Shown: positions 41,763-52,652, numbered from the stretch's first letter. The stretch is DNA of 64,000 nt from Bedellia somnulentella (GCA_963576735.1 OY755186.1:16293970-16357969); one strand, 5' to 3'. Translations and numbers: made by a program. Notes: generated by a model not told the origin, from the sequence alone.

Positions 41763-42440
41763 AAAAAAAAATCAAGTACTTTTAATAAATAGAACACGTG
41801 ACAACCCTAACATGGAATTGGATTACAACCAATAACTACTGCCACAGTCGATACGTCCAACTTACCTAATGCGATCCGTCGGAGATTGGAGCAGGCATCT
41901 TTTTCAGATTACCTTCGAAGCCTCCAACTTGTATCAAATTAATATTTATAATACTATTTACAGTAGTGGGACTATTTGTAAAAAAATCTAATATTTAAAG
42001 AATCAAAAATGGAATATTTTTTTTGTTAAACAGACATTGTAATGTTTAAGATAATAGTTCTAAAAACAAGAAAATAATAAAATAGATAGATACAGTCGTT
42101 AGGCATTATAATCATAGGTAAAGAGTAGACTTAAATAAAACCGTGGGGCACGTCAATTGTCTTCAATCGTCGGTCAATTAAAATATGCGATAGAAGAATT
42201 GTTCAATTCGTCGTTACACACATATTTTATAAAATATTAAAGCTTGCATGGATTTTGGGGTTGATTATTTAAGTCACAGAATGTCCTAATGCACTGTGAT
42301 TTGCTATGAAGCAACAAAATAGTATGCAATTCGCTGTATCTTATTTCTACTCAAAAACATTGGTAATATTATACGATGGAAACTACACTGATAATATAAA
42401 CCAATGTAACATTTTTTTATATAAATTAAGAAAATTTACA
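41763..42440. other. No gene identified; one exon-like scrap on the minus strand
   Basis: On the minus strand, GACGGATCGCATTAG meets GTAAGT near 41867, a strong donor-like junction, preceded by a GC-richer ~70 bp. No matching acceptor or recognisable protein. The rest is AT-rich. Confidence 0.25.
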
Positions 42441-42958
42441 AACAAACATACATTTACTCGCGGCTATAAAGCCCTAGAAGGGGTAGCCAGAGCTTTAGAA
42501 CAAAAATCAATTCCTAAGGCGCTTTTGGAAGTTGAGTGGGAAAAATCCTGTAAAGTAAATATTTTATAGATGCCGTGTAGTGCCGGCTTAGAATGTCGCT
42601 ACCCCTTTCTACCCAAGGTTGTCGTAAGAGGCGACTTAGGGTATTGGGGCTTTTTATTGGATATTTGGGCGATGCGGTTGGAGACCCATCACCAAAAACC
42701 TTTATTTTTACCATCTTTTGCCCACTCAACTTCCAAAAGTGGCTGAGGAATTTATAATTCCTTTGCTCTGGTTACCCCTTCTAGGGAAATATAGCCGTGA
42801 GTATATATGTATGTATGTATGTAAATATTTTTGTTGATAGGTCTCCAACCGCGTAGCCCAAAAATCACTCAAAAAGCTTAGATAACCTTAGTCGACTCTT
42901 TCGATCACCTACGTGAAGAAATGGGGTAGTTATATTCTAAACCGAAACTACGCGGATT
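42441..42958 (-). repeat. SINE-A copy split by another SINE-A
   Basis: The 3' part (GCGGCTATAAAGCCC...) is at 42441-42565. The 5' part (GATAGGTCTCCAACCGC to CCGAAACTACGCGG) is at 42832-42958. Diverged, older than its insert. Confidence 0.88.
42566..42820 (+). repeat. SINE-A inserted into SINE-A, 11-bp target duplication
   Basis: GTAAATATTTT at 42555-42565 and 42821-42831. GTCGTAAG subfamily with GCCGTGTAGTGCCGGC head. Confidence 0.93.
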
Positions 42959-43349
42959 TTTTTTTAAAAAAAATTTATTTTAAACAATAAAGATAAAACC
43001 GTAGAGTAAAACTTAGACAACCTGATTTTTTATACGAAAAGAAAAACTTTTATCTCGATTTCACACATTTCTAAACCCCTAAGGCTTGAGGGCTTTTTTA
43101 GTAGAGCTTTTGTAGGAAAAGAAATACGATTATTATCTTTAGTAGAAATGCTTTTGAATTTCAACGAAACCTCTAGTAAGTTTTATCAAATGAATATTAA
43201 ACAAAGTAGAAAAGAGAGCATTAAAGATAATTGAAATGAATATTCGGAAACCTTTTCCTTCTGTAATCGCGTTTCACGGTTTGATTCTTTTCGTCTATTT
43301 TTAAGGCTTTTACTATTTTATAAAGTTCTCTTTAATCCACAAAGAATTT
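42959..43349. other. No gene seen
   Basis: AT-rich with A and T runs near 42960-42985. No repeat recognised. Confidence 0.4.
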
Positions 43350-43456
43350 ATAACGTGAACGAAACTTGCGAGGTTTGCCAGGATCTTACAAAGTGACAAT
43401 CGATAGTTTCTGCCTACCTCAATCAGAAATAACGGAATGAGTATATGTATGTTTGA
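43350..43456 (+). mobile_element. RTE LINE 3' scrap
   Basis: AACGAAACTTGCGAGGTTTG, CCAGGATCTTACAAAGTG, TTCTGCCTACC and GAATGAGTATATGTATG. Diverged; only the last ~100 bp. Confidence 0.75.
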
Positions 43457-43844
43457 ATGTCTAAGTACTAGGTTTTAAGAATATTGGGTACAGATAACTA
43501 TTTTAACAGTTACAAACCCCTTAAAAGAGTATGTACGGAAATAAATTTTGTTCTACAATACTTCAATGGGGATTAACACTCTAGGCATCTTATCCAGCAA
43601 ACACTTAAAAGATCTCGAATCCTCATACGAGAACTGTGGTCAGTTATCGGTATAGGTTATGTCGCAAAATAAATTAATAATAAATTAAAACTTTTAACAT
43701 AAAGATATTAAAATCAATTAAAAGAAAGCTCAATGGGAAATTCTGAGAACACTGTTTAGGACGCTGGAAAAAATAGGTTTGAGACCTAAGTCTTCACTTA
43801 ACTTATAAACGTAATTCTCTTAAAATCTAGTGGACACACACATG
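43457..43844. other. No gene seen
   Basis: AT-rich, no family match. Confidence 0.4.
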
Positions 43845-43960
43845 ATTGTGGTATACGAGTATATTTATGTGATGAATTAGTCGTACAAACCATGTAACCA
43901 AATGTCATGTGATGTTCTAACGACAACTTTACTTTACGACAAAGACATACGGTGTAAATG
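43845..43960 (+). repeat. SINE-B scrap, strongly diverged
   Basis: AATGTCATGTGATGTTCTAA and GACATACGGTGTAAATGC are the only clear blocks. Confidence 0.4.
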
Positions 43961-44086
43961 CAAACATATTTTGCCGGAGCTGCCCTTATGAACTATAGAT
44001 ACTAAACGAATGTATGTTAGTAAATAAATTGTAATGATAGGAAAATGTACAAGTCCTTATTAATTACAGTAATTACAATAATCATT

Positions 44087-44306
44087 GTTTAGTGTCGGCT
44101 TGGAATAGCACTTACCCATTTCTTCCTCCGGGTGTCGTCAGAGGTGACTTATGGTGTTGTGGCTTGTTAAGTGTTTATTGGGTGGTGAAGACCCCTTTAT
44201 TTGCAATCCTTGTCCCACTTAACTTCAAGGAGTGGCTGAGGAATTTCTTGATCCTTAACTCGGTTATGCCTTCTAGGGATTTATAGCCATGAGTATATGC
44301 TTGTGA
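44087..44306 (+). repeat. SINE-A copy, diverged
   Basis: TTTAGTGTCGGCTTGGAATA, GGGTGTCGTCAGAGGTGAC, GGATTTATAGCCATGAGTAT. Several small deletions. Confidence 0.8.
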
Positions 44307-44969
44307 ATATAATAAGAGTTTTAATACAAAATATACAAGGTGTACCTGTCTACTAAAATAAATATTTTTATGAACGTTTCTGGCAGCAATAAATCGATAC
44401 TAAACCATCGTTCAAATTACGTACGATTTGAACAAACAAATGATTCGTAACATATGTTTTGAAGACTGCTATTCCAGAAATGAAGTATACTTCAGAGTAA
44501 TGCAACTTGCGCACACGAGTAATTGTTTTTAGTTCTAGAATCCACCAAATATTTAGATAAAAAACTAATGGAATAGCACTTACTAGCCCACTTTCAGTCT
44601 TTTAATGCATAATCTTTTTCGCCCTAAAGTTCTGAATGGGGTTGAGAAATTTCTAATTACTTTTATGATCTGATTTACGATGATATTATATTTTTGACCA
44701 TTTACTATAATCTTCTTGCTCGCCATTCATACACACACAAATTATTAATATTTAAATATATTTTCAATTTGAAACAAAAAAATTGTAACAATGAAATATT
44801 GGTTCACTAAAATATTGAATGAGGGCTTAAATAAAAAACTTAAAAAATAATCTAGCCATCCTGCGGATTCAAAATAACATGTGTAAATTCCGCAGTATGC
44901 TATTCTACAGATAACTTTGTTGTTACCGTACTCTTTGAAACTTATCGTTTAATACCCACTTAAAAATCA
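44307..44969. other. No gene seen
   Basis: About 660 bp, AT-rich, no recognised repeat or coding frame. Confidence 0.4.
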
Positions 44970-44982
44970 GTTTTGATGTTGT

Positions 44983-45623
44983 CTGGGAAGTTTGTTTACA
45001 AGGGACGGAAAATGCGAGGAAGATATTGAAAGGAGAGTTAAAAAGGGGAAATGCGGTAAATGGAGCCATAAACAGTCTAATGTCGAGCCAGTCCCTGTCT
45101 GAAAACGCCTGAAAATGTGGTACACAATGCTGTACGGGTTCCTACGCTGATGTATGGTAGTGAATGTTGGGCATGGCAAAAGAGGCATGATACTTTCATG
45201 AGAGTGAATGCAGTGGAAATGAGATCCCTCAGAAGTATGTGTAATGTAAGGTTGTGCGACAGATTGAAAAATAGTGTAATTCGTGAAAGTTAAGGTGTGA
45301 AAGATGATGTACTATGCAAGATAGAGAAAGGAATGTTATGGTGGTTTGGGCACATAGAGAGGATGGATGACAGTAAATTGGTGAAAGAGATCTATAGAGC
45401 CAACGTGGAAGGTAATGTGAGTAGAGGACGACCACGGAGGACACACCTGGTACAAATAGAGTGTGTGCTCAAAAAGGCCGGCGTCCGAAGTATGAAGAAT
45501 AAAAGGGCATGTATGAGAAAAATGATGAATGTAACAGAAGCAAGAGAGATTTGCCTGGATCGTACAAAGTAAACCTATACCAATGGGAACAATGGGCGTG
45601 AGTATAAGTAAGTAAGTAAGTAA
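44983..45623 (+). mobile_element. RTE LINE 3' piece, 641 bp, perfect 13-bp target duplication
   Basis: The longest RTE piece here. It reads, with a few breaks, through KCEEDIERRVKKGNAVNGAI, SLMSSQSLSE, YGSECWAWQKRHD-like sequence, MRSLRSMCNVRLCDRLKNSV-like sequence, then EKGMLWWFGHIERMDDSKLV, EIYRANVEGNVSRGRPRRTH and MRKMMNVTEAREICLDRTK. GTTTTGATGTTGT at 44970-44982 and 45624-45636 is perfect. The tail is (AAGT)n instead of (TATG)n. Confidence 0.93.
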
Positions 45624-45659
45624 GTTTTGATGTTGTAGTATAACAGATATACTTCTAAT

Positions 45660-45735
45660 ACATATACATACATATACTCACGCCATTAGTTCCCATTGGG
45701 GTAGTCGTACGATCCTGACAAACCTCTCTAATAGT
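45660..45735 (-). mobile_element. RTE LINE 3' scrap
   Basis: Tail complement, ACTCACGCCATTAGTTCCC, then TCGTACGATCCTGACAAACC. ~75 bp, with part of the GCAGAGACTATCGATC block deleted. Confidence 0.8.
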
Positions 45736-46028
45736 GTTTCATAAATAATAATAAGCTACTAGCTAGCTATCGCAGTACTATGAATAGATCCTAATATCGC
45801 ACGGCAGAGCCCGCGCGGTTAGAATGTTTACACGAATCCACTATAAAATTAAACAAAACTCGATCTGTGTACATTGCAACCTTGTTTTTGGTTCACTGGA
45901 TTTTGATGAACTCGTGTGCTTTTCGATTATTAACGGCTTTTAGAGTTCACCTTTCGTAATAAACTTGCAACTTTACTATAATCAAATCTGGTCTATTTCG
46001 ATTTCGTAGTAATTATTCGGATAGATAG
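45736..46028. other. No gene seen
   Basis: Slightly GC-richer near 45800-45830 (CGGCAGAGCCCGCGCGG). No coding evidence. Confidence 0.35.
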
Positions 46029-46190
46029 ACTCACGGCTATAAATACCAATAAGAGGTAAATAAAGCTCTAGGTATTATATTATTTCATCCGCTTTTAGAA
46101 TTTATGTGGAAAAAAGATATAATGTTTGACGTTAAGTCTCCAACGATTACTTCAGAAGCCCTACTATTGCTTATGACACCAATAGAAAGG
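46029..46190 (-). repeat. SINE-A copy, strongly diverged
   Basis: ACTCACGGCTATAAATACC, AAGTCTCCAACGATTAC and CTTATGACACC. Confidence 0.6.
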
Positions 46191-46328
46191 TAGGTTTCGT
46201 TATTATTAATTTGGAGCCCACACTGGGCAAGTTAGTTAGCAAATAATACGAGTTGGATGCCTAACACTTATTTCTGCTTATTTTCAGCCCATTACTTCCA
46301 AATACATATTCAATTTAAATTTGCTTTG

Positions 46329-46558
46329 AAGTATCGGCTTAGAATAACACTACCCCATTTCTACCCGTGGTTGATCGTAAGAGGCGACTAAGGGTATAGG
46401 GGCTTTTTAAGTGATTTTTGGGCGATGTGGTTGGAGACTTTATTATCACCATCTTTTCCCCAATCAACTTCCAAAAGTGGCTGAGGAATTTCTCATTCCA
46501 AAGCTCTGGCTACCCCGTTAAGGGATATATAGCCGTGAGTATATGTATGTATGTATGT
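46329..46558 (+). repeat. SINE-A copy with internal deletion
   Basis: GTGATCG subfamily (GTGGTTGATCGTAAG). The stretch between GGTTGGAGAC and TTTATTATC (CCGTCACCAAAAACA) is missing. Confidence 0.88.
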
Positions 46559-47156
46559 AATTTCATAGCATGCACACAAAGATCAAAGTTCACAAATACC
46601 CTCTAAAGGGGATGTTGCTCCGCTCGGCGCTTCATCACATATGAAATGGCAAATGTACAAACTCAATCATGTGCTTATTTCATAAATATTATTCAAAAAA
46701 TCATGTTAAAAACTTTTTTCGATCGGTTTACTGTTTAATAGTTCAGATATTTCGTCTATAAACATAATATGAACAACAAGCTTATAATCGTATATGTACT
46801 CTGTATAGCAAAATACGTATTAATTAATAATTCATGATAATTTTTATAAATTAAATAAGGAGTATATGCGTTGGTTTAGTTAAACCAGTTTTCTGAAAAG
46901 ACCTTTATCTTTACCACCATTAATGATGAAGTGGCTTGGTGTCATCAGGGCTCTGTGCAGGATGTTTCCGGGCTTACACCAAAATGGTAATAGACGTAAA
47001 AAAAGATGTATGTTGACGAGTTTCTTACGGGTTCTTCTCTCAACAAAACACCTTCCGAATCCGAAGTAAACTTAGTATTAAGTTGAAATTTGACTTTCAA
47101 AAAACAAAGATTTATCTTTTTACTTTGAAATGAATGATTATTTCATTTTATTTTAT
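46559..47156. other. No gene seen
   Basis: About 600 bp without recognised repeat or coding frame. Confidence 0.4.
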
Positions 47157-47470
47157 TTTCATTTTTTATTTATTAGTAATAATCCCCACATGAGGTTTTC
47201 GTGTCAAAAACATTCAAATAATGTGATAGTAAGGCGTTCTCAACATTTGCATTCTATCTTTAAAGGTAGACAAGTGGCCTTCCAAATTTATGAAAAAAAA
47301 TCGGAGGTTGGGAACGCAAACACTACTTAAAAAGTGTAAATATGGATAGAAGAATTTGGCACTGGACGCTGTTTACACTGTAGCTCAATTGGCAGAGTGA
47401 CGGGGTGTATACCCGAGGTCACAGGTTCGAACCCCGCCGGTGTCGGAATTTTTTTTTCCTTTATTTCTCT
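47157..47470 (+). repeat. SINE-C copy in sense orientation
   Basis: Starts ATTTTTTATTTATTAGTAA, TAATCCCCACATGAGG, then GCGTTCTCAACATTTGC, GAACGCAAACACTAC and ATAGAAGAATTTGG. The tRNA-like stretch (GTAGCTCAATTGGCAGAG, GGTTCGAACCCCGCC) lies only at 47385-47455, followed by TTTTTTTTCCTTTATTTC. It shows that the tRNA-like part sits near the 3' end of this unit. Confidence 0.72.
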
Positions 47471-47479
47471 TTTATTCAT

Positions 47480-47700
47480 TATAAATCCCTAGTAGGGGTA
47501 GCCTGAGCTTTTGAATGAGAAATTCCCCAGCCACTCTTGAAAGTTGAGGGGCAAAAACATAGTAAAATAAAGATTTTTGGTGATGAGTCTCCAACCGCAT
47601 TGCCCAGACATCCCTTAAGAAGTCCCACAACCTAATTCGCCTCTTTCAACACCCACGGAAAAATGGGTTAGTGCTATTCTAAGCCGATACCACACAACTA
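47480..47700 (-). repeat. SINE-A copy
   Basis: TATAAATCCCTAGTAGGGGT, GATGAGTCTCCAACCGC, AGCCGATACCACACAACT. No tail; it abuts SINE-C. Confidence 0.82.
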
Positions 47701-48078
47701 CATGCCCACTGTCTCCAAAATTAATGACTTTGTATATTATCCAGCTCCACTGTACTATGAACTTGATTCCATTTGAAGAATGAGTAGTAGTATTAATAGT
47801 AGAGATTTCTAGCTCACTCAAACTCACCCTTAGCCAAGGGTCGAGCTTATCGCCACAGCCACCGCACCATTATATAAATAGCACGGTGATTTACTACGGA
47901 ACCTTTATAATTTAAACTAAATGTAATGTAGTTTACGCTTGATATATTTACTAACGTTTTGGCATTTTGCTGACGTGCGGTTTACAGAAACAAAACAAAT
48001 TAAGCTCAATTTAACGATGACACGGTGAGAATGATTGTTAGCAGATTTTTTTATTCGTACACAGTAAAAGCAAAAGGA
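47701..48078. other. No gene seen
   Basis: Unclassified; may be the unrecognised body of repeat D. Confidence 0.35.
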
Positions 48079-48141
48079 ATGGCTGTTTTGTACCACGCGA
48101 TATCTAGTTAGAAGGTCGTTCGTTCTAGTTATGCAGGTGTA
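48079..48141 (+). repeat. Dispersed repeat D, copy 3
   Basis: TACCACGCGATATCTAGTTA and TCGTTCTAGTTATGCAGG are the reverse complement of the copies at 12.3 and 25.4 kb. Confidence 0.55.
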
Positions 48142-48196
48142 GTTGAAAAGTGTAAGTATAGCCTAAGTAACTAAGAAATTTCTGGTTTTGAATTCC

Positions 48197-48625
48197 CCAT
48201 TTTAGGGTTCCGTACGTCTGAATACAAAAACGGAACCCTTATAGGATCACTCGTGTGTCTGTCCTCCGAATCTATTAGACCGATTAAGTTGAAATTTGGT
48301 ACACATTTCAATTCCTGTGACCCAAACACAGAGGTGTGACGTGAGCAGATGAAATCTGTATATATGTATTTTTTTTGTAATTTTAAAATAAATAGTTTCC
48401 AAGTTATTCAAGAAAATAGACGAATGTTGACCATTCCCCCCCCCCCTTATCTCCAAAACTACTGAACCTAAAATTTTGAAAAAAATACAGAAATTAGTTT
48501 TCCCCTTATATATTATAGGAAAACCTATGAGAAGTCCATGATATTAAAATAACATGGTAAATCACTCAATATCAACATCGTACGGAACCCTCTTCACGCG
48601 AGTTCAACTCGCACTTGTCCCCTTT
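48197..48625 (+). repeat. Lepidopteran-type repeat with GGTTCCGTAC ends
   Basis: TTAGGGTTCCGTACG near 48204 is inverted as CGTACGGAACCCTC near 48580. Inside are GTCTGTCCTCCGAATCTATT, AAGTTGAAATTTGGTACAC and a C-run near 48440; the end is GCGAGTTCAACTCGCACTTG. I recall such sequences as common in moth and butterfly DNA, without a firm family name. Confidence 0.6.
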
Positions 48626-49211
48626 TAGGATATATAGTCGATAGTATATATGTTTATATGTATATAATAATTGCTCTCATCAATTTTAAAAAGTAGCTGC
48701 AGAGTACTTCATTTCAAGTACTTAACTCTGCTTGGGATTCAAGTTTTACATATATTTTCACACAAAATAAAACAAGATCAAAAATTTAGAAACCTTTTTC
48801 CTAGAACTTCACTTGATATCGAGTACTGTGATCGTATTTGTAAAACTACGTCCCAAAATTCCCGGAACAACTTTGTAAATGAAGCTGAAACTTAGTCACA
48901 TTCCAGCTTATCCTGTAATCCAGGTCTCTAGTATTTATCGTACCCTGGTGCTTCTATATTCGGGAGTCGGTGTTCGTTTTAATTAGTGGAAAACTGTATT
49001 GGAGGGAAACAGTGTTTAGCAGTGCTAATAAGAAAAAATAGAGGCGTTTCATGCTACAATGAACTAAATAGAAAAAATATATTCAAAGATTTATTTATTG
49101 GGCGATGTGGTCGGAGATCCACCATCGACATCTTTTCTAAATGTCTCATCTTCTAAAAATGAATATGAAGGTTTCATAACTGAATAAATGGCTTGAAATC
49201 TTTTTGAGTTG
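48626..49211. other. No gene; small SINE-A scrap
   Basis: 49098-49135 (GGGCGATGTGGTCGGAGATC) is a SINE-A B-box scrap. The rest is unclassified; the open reading at 48671-48895 is not recognisable. Confidence 0.4.
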
Positions 49212-49468
49212 CTGTAAATAACTCGGCTTAGAATAACACTACCCCATTTCTACCCGTAGGTGATCGTAAGAGGCGAGGACTAGGCGGGTATAGGGACTTT
49301 TTAAGTGATTTTTGGGCGATGTGGTTTGAGACCCTTCACCAAAAACATTTATTATTACCATCTTTTCCCCAATCAACTTCCAAAAGTGGCTGAGGAATTT
49401 CTCATTCCAAAGCTCTGGCTACCCCGTTAAGGGATTTAAGGCCGTGAGTATATGTATGTATGAAATCT
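49212..49468 (+). repeat. SINE-A copy, head slightly truncated
   Basis: GTGATCG subfamily with an extra GGACTAGGC near 49278. Ends GGCCGTGAGTATATG plus tail. Confidence 0.88.
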
Positions 49469-49659
49469 TGTTACGGAATCACGTGAGTTTTGTTTACAGA
49501 GAGTTACAGAGTTTTGAGTACATTGCTTTAACTATGATACCTAAGTGGTCTTAAATTTACTTTTCATAGAAAATCTAAAACCCAACTACGTAGAAAAACA
49601 ACAAAACAAGGAGGAAAGTTGATAGAAATTCAAAACTGTATGATTACAACTCAAATATT

Positions 49660-49706
49660 TAAGCCGTTTATCCCCAGAGGGTTTGGTAGAGACACTAATA
49701 CTTCTT
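49660..49706 (-). repeat. SINE-B 3' scrap
   Basis: AGCCGTTTATCCCCAGAGGG and TAGAGACACTAATACTTC. Confidence 0.6.
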
Positions 49707-49794
49707 CTTAATTAATTAATTAATCCTATTCTTCGCTGTGTAGTGTCGGCTTAGAATAGCACTACCCCAATTCTTCCGGTGGGTGTACGTAAAA

Positions 49795-50962
49795 TGATGA
49801 TGATGATTTAAAGATCTTTAGGGTTGTTCACACGCTTGACGACTGTGAGGACTTGCAGAGGGATATTGACGTAATTAATACTTGGTGCAAAAAAAATTAC
49901 ATGAAATTAAATATAGATAAATGCTTTACCACAACATTTACAATGAAAAGCAATACGATTTCGTACGATTATAGAGTTGGGCAAAAGACACTAACTAGGA
50001 AGTCAGTTGTCAAGGATCTTGGGGTACTTCTAGATACAAAATTATCGTTTGCGGAACAGTGTGTTGAGATAGTGAATCAGTGTTATAGGCTGCTTGGATT
50101 TCTTTCTAGAGTAACAAGGGATTTTAGAAACCCCCAAAGTATGGTAAGGCTTTTTAAATCTTTTGTTTTAGGTAAGATAGAGTACGCATGTGTAATATGG
50201 ACACCTATTTATAACACCCATATAGAGAACCTCGAATCTGTTCAAAAACGATTTGTTAGGCTTTTGGCTTCGCGCTCGAATCTGAGAAGGCAGTTGAGAT
50301 CATATGAGGAAAGGTGTAGGTATTTTAAACTGGATCCTTTGCTTGCTCGCAGGCAACTCCAGGATTTAGCTACTTTGCACAAGATTATTGATGGATCTAT
50401 GTCATCCTCATTATTGCCCTTAATTCAGCTGAACGTTCCACAAAGAGCACTGCGAAGTGCTCGCCCTCTGGCCGTCCCGACTGTGAGAACAAACATGGCC
50501 GCAAACAACCCTATCCACAGAGTCTGCCAACTTTACAATTCATTGTGTGCAATAGGTCATGAATGCGCGCCTGACGTCTATAATGACACACTGTTTAGTT
50601 TTAAGAAAAAATGTAGGCAATTGGTGCCTGAAATTAATTAATCAATTATTATTATTATTTCATTATTTAAATACAAATTTTCAAATGTTTTGGTATTGTC
50701 ACTTTATTTTTTATAATTTTATTAATTTTATTAATTTTTTTGTTTGTAATTTATTATTAATGTTGGAAATTTTAATTGTCCATTCTAGTTTTATTTTATT
50801 ATAGTTTTAAATCAATTTATTAGTTATATCTTTAAGTTATAATATTGTCAATGCTGTGTGCACTGTTGTTGGCATTATAACTGACCAATACTTTAAAAAT
50901 GAATGTTAATGCAATCTATGTTATAATGCTGTTGGTGTGCCTTGAATAAATAAATAAATAAA
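49795..50962 (+). mobile_element. 5'-truncated LINE inside SINE-A
   Basis: A 1.17-kb LINE end: polymerase tail and C-terminal domain, ~320 bp of AT-rich 3' untranslated region, GCCTTGAATAAA and an (AATA)n tail. TAAAA lies at both junctions (49790-49794 and 50963-50967). Different family from the LINEs at 1.0, 6.9 and 58.4 kb, judging by its C-terminus. Confidence 0.88.
49796..50641 (+). pseudogene. LINE reverse transcriptase, C-terminal portion, open frame
   Basis: The frame opens in GATGATGATGATTTAAAG, read DDDLKIFRVVHTLDDCEDLQ: the truncation falls at the catalytic ADD motif. Then NTWCKKNYMKLNIDKCFTTT, VKDLGVLLDTKLSF, LGKIEYACVIWTP and ENLESVQKRFVRLLAS, ending FSFKKKCRQLVPEIN at a stop at 50641. 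No frameshift over 280 codons, so this is a rather young insertion, though without an active site. Confidence 0.88.
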
Positions 50963-51130
50963 TAAAAGGCGACTTACGGTATTGGGGCTTTTAAGGGATT
51001 TTTGGTCACCAACAACCTTTATTTTACCATCTTTTCCCCACTTAACTTTCCAAAAGTGGCTGAGGAATTTCTAATTCCTTAGCTCTGGCTACCCCATCTA
51101 GGGATTTATAGTATATGTATGTGTGTATGT

Positions 51131-51396
51131 ACTAATACTTCTGAACATCAAGTGACATTGTCACCTAATGTTCAGAGTACACACGTTACGCTTGGACTGT
51201 GTACTCACGTGATAGGGGACAGTAGGCCTATAGCCATTTTTGTACAAATAAACTGTTAAATGTCTAAGTACAACTTTACTGAGCCATGTGTTAGGGTTTC
51301 CTCACAATGACAAATTGGTGCAGGCCCAACCCAGGATTAGAACCTTCATCGTCTGCACGATAAGCGGTGTTCTACTCACTGAGCTATCGCTGTTGT
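51131..51396 (-). repeat. SINE-B copy lacking its 3' end
   Basis: ACTAATACTTCTGAACATC onward to head complement CTGAGCTATCGC. It starts exactly where the split SINE-A's tail ends, so its 3' end was lost there or the SINE-A inserted into it. Confidence 0.85.
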
Positions 51397-51447
51397 ATGT
51401 TTACAATTTTATACAAATCTAGTCAATATAGCCGTGGTAGCATCTAC

Positions 51448-51689
51448 GGTAACGGTGAGGGAAAACATCGTGAGGAAACCCACATGGCTGAGTTGTACTT
51501 AGTCATGTGACAGTGTATTCGTACAAAACGGCGATAGGCCTGCCCCCTATCACGTGAGTACACTGTCCATGCAAAACGTGGGTACTCTGAACACCAGGTG
51601 GCAAAGTCACGTGATGTTCAGAAGTATTAGTACCTCTGCCAACCCCTTCGGGGATATTCGGCGTGAACGTTTATATTATGTTATGTTAT
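51448..51689 (+). repeat. SINE-B copy, 5'-truncated, 7-bp target duplication
   Basis: CATCTAC at 51441-51447 and 51690-51696. Nearly identical over its length to the 24.3-kb reference, so young. Confidence 0.92.
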
Positions 51690-51696
51690 CATCTAC

Positions 51697-52111
51697 AATA
51701 TTGTAGCCTTTTAAAATAGCGCAGTGAAGACGCTTCTAACGTTATCTCGTTTGTATTATTTTAAAGTAGAAGTTATAGCGGAACAGATGAACCCATTTAA
51801 TACTTTTACAAATGAACTCAATTTCGTTTCGCCATCATCAGGTAAAGTCAAACTTTTGTTCCATGAAATCGATACAACATAAAACCGAAAACATTCAGGC
51901 ATTAACGAAATCCTCGGCACAATCGGCTCGACAAATCTTTTTCATTCGCCATTGCAAGTTTTCCACGGCACAAAACATAATAGTCCCCTCGCCACATTTA
52001 GATTTCATTTTGATAAAAGTCTTTCCAGAAAGAAATATACTTGCGAAGACTATACAGTTTCGGTTAACGGGGTCGCGATTTGATATGGTGAATTGTTTCA
52101 TTTTATTTATA
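51697..52111. other. No gene identified
   Basis: Open readings on both strands (up to 100 codons, 51812-52114) have no recognisable content. Confidence 0.3.
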
Positions 52112-52459
52112 TAACATAACATAAACATAAACGTTCACGCCGTTTATCCCCGAAGGGGTTGGCAGAGATACCAATACTCCTGAACTCACATGGCAAGCGC
52201 CATCTAGTTTCCAGAGAAGGTACCCACGTTTTGCTTAGACAGTGTACTCACGTGATAGGGGGCAGGCCTATCGCCGTTTTGTACGAATACACTGTCACAT
52301 GACTAAGTACAACTCAGCCATGTGGGTTTCCTCACGATGTTTTCCCTCACCGTTAGCAACCTTTAGAAAAGACAAATTGGTGTAGGCCCGTCCCAGGATT
52401 GGAACTCGCGCCCTTCTGTTCTTCGGGCGGGTGTTCTACCCACTGGACTATCATGTCGC
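52112..52459 (-). repeat. SINE-B copy, second subfamily, near full length
   Basis: GCGCCATCTAGTTTCCAG variant, with a head of the CGGGCGGGTGTTCTACCC type. A small deletion sits after ACCGTTAGCAACC. Confidence 0.92.
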
Positions 52460-52477
52460 CTATCATTCTTTATATAG

Positions 52478-52648
52478 TCAGGGCTATATTTATACAAAAA
52501 GGGGTAGCTAGAGGCTTTTAATTAGTCATCCCTCAGCGACGTTTAGATATTGAGTGCGGAAAAGATCGTATAATAAAGGATAGTGATGGGTCTCCAAGAC
52601 GTCTCTCGATAATCGCTTAATCCCTAAGTCACTTCTTATGACAACGGC
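52478..52648 (-). repeat. SINE-A copy, diverged
   Basis: GGGCTATATTTATACAAAAA, GATGGGTCTCCAAGACG, TTATGACAACGGCC. Its head end received the next SINE-A. Confidence 0.72.
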
Positions 52649-52652
52649 CAGT

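Larger units (their letters stand above)
49735..51130 (+). repeat. SINE-A copy split by a LINE
   Basis: Head (GCTGTGTAGTGTCGGC to GTGGGTGTACGTAAAA) at 49735-49794; the body resumes at 50963 (TAAAAGGCGACTTACGG) and runs to a TATG/TGTG tail at 51130. Part of the body (GGCGATGCGGTTGGAGAC) and of the 3' end is deleted. Confidence 0.9.

Noticed and set aside
51812..52114. Possible coding exon of 100 codons
   Set aside because: Open on both strands, no recognisable protein, no splice-site support.
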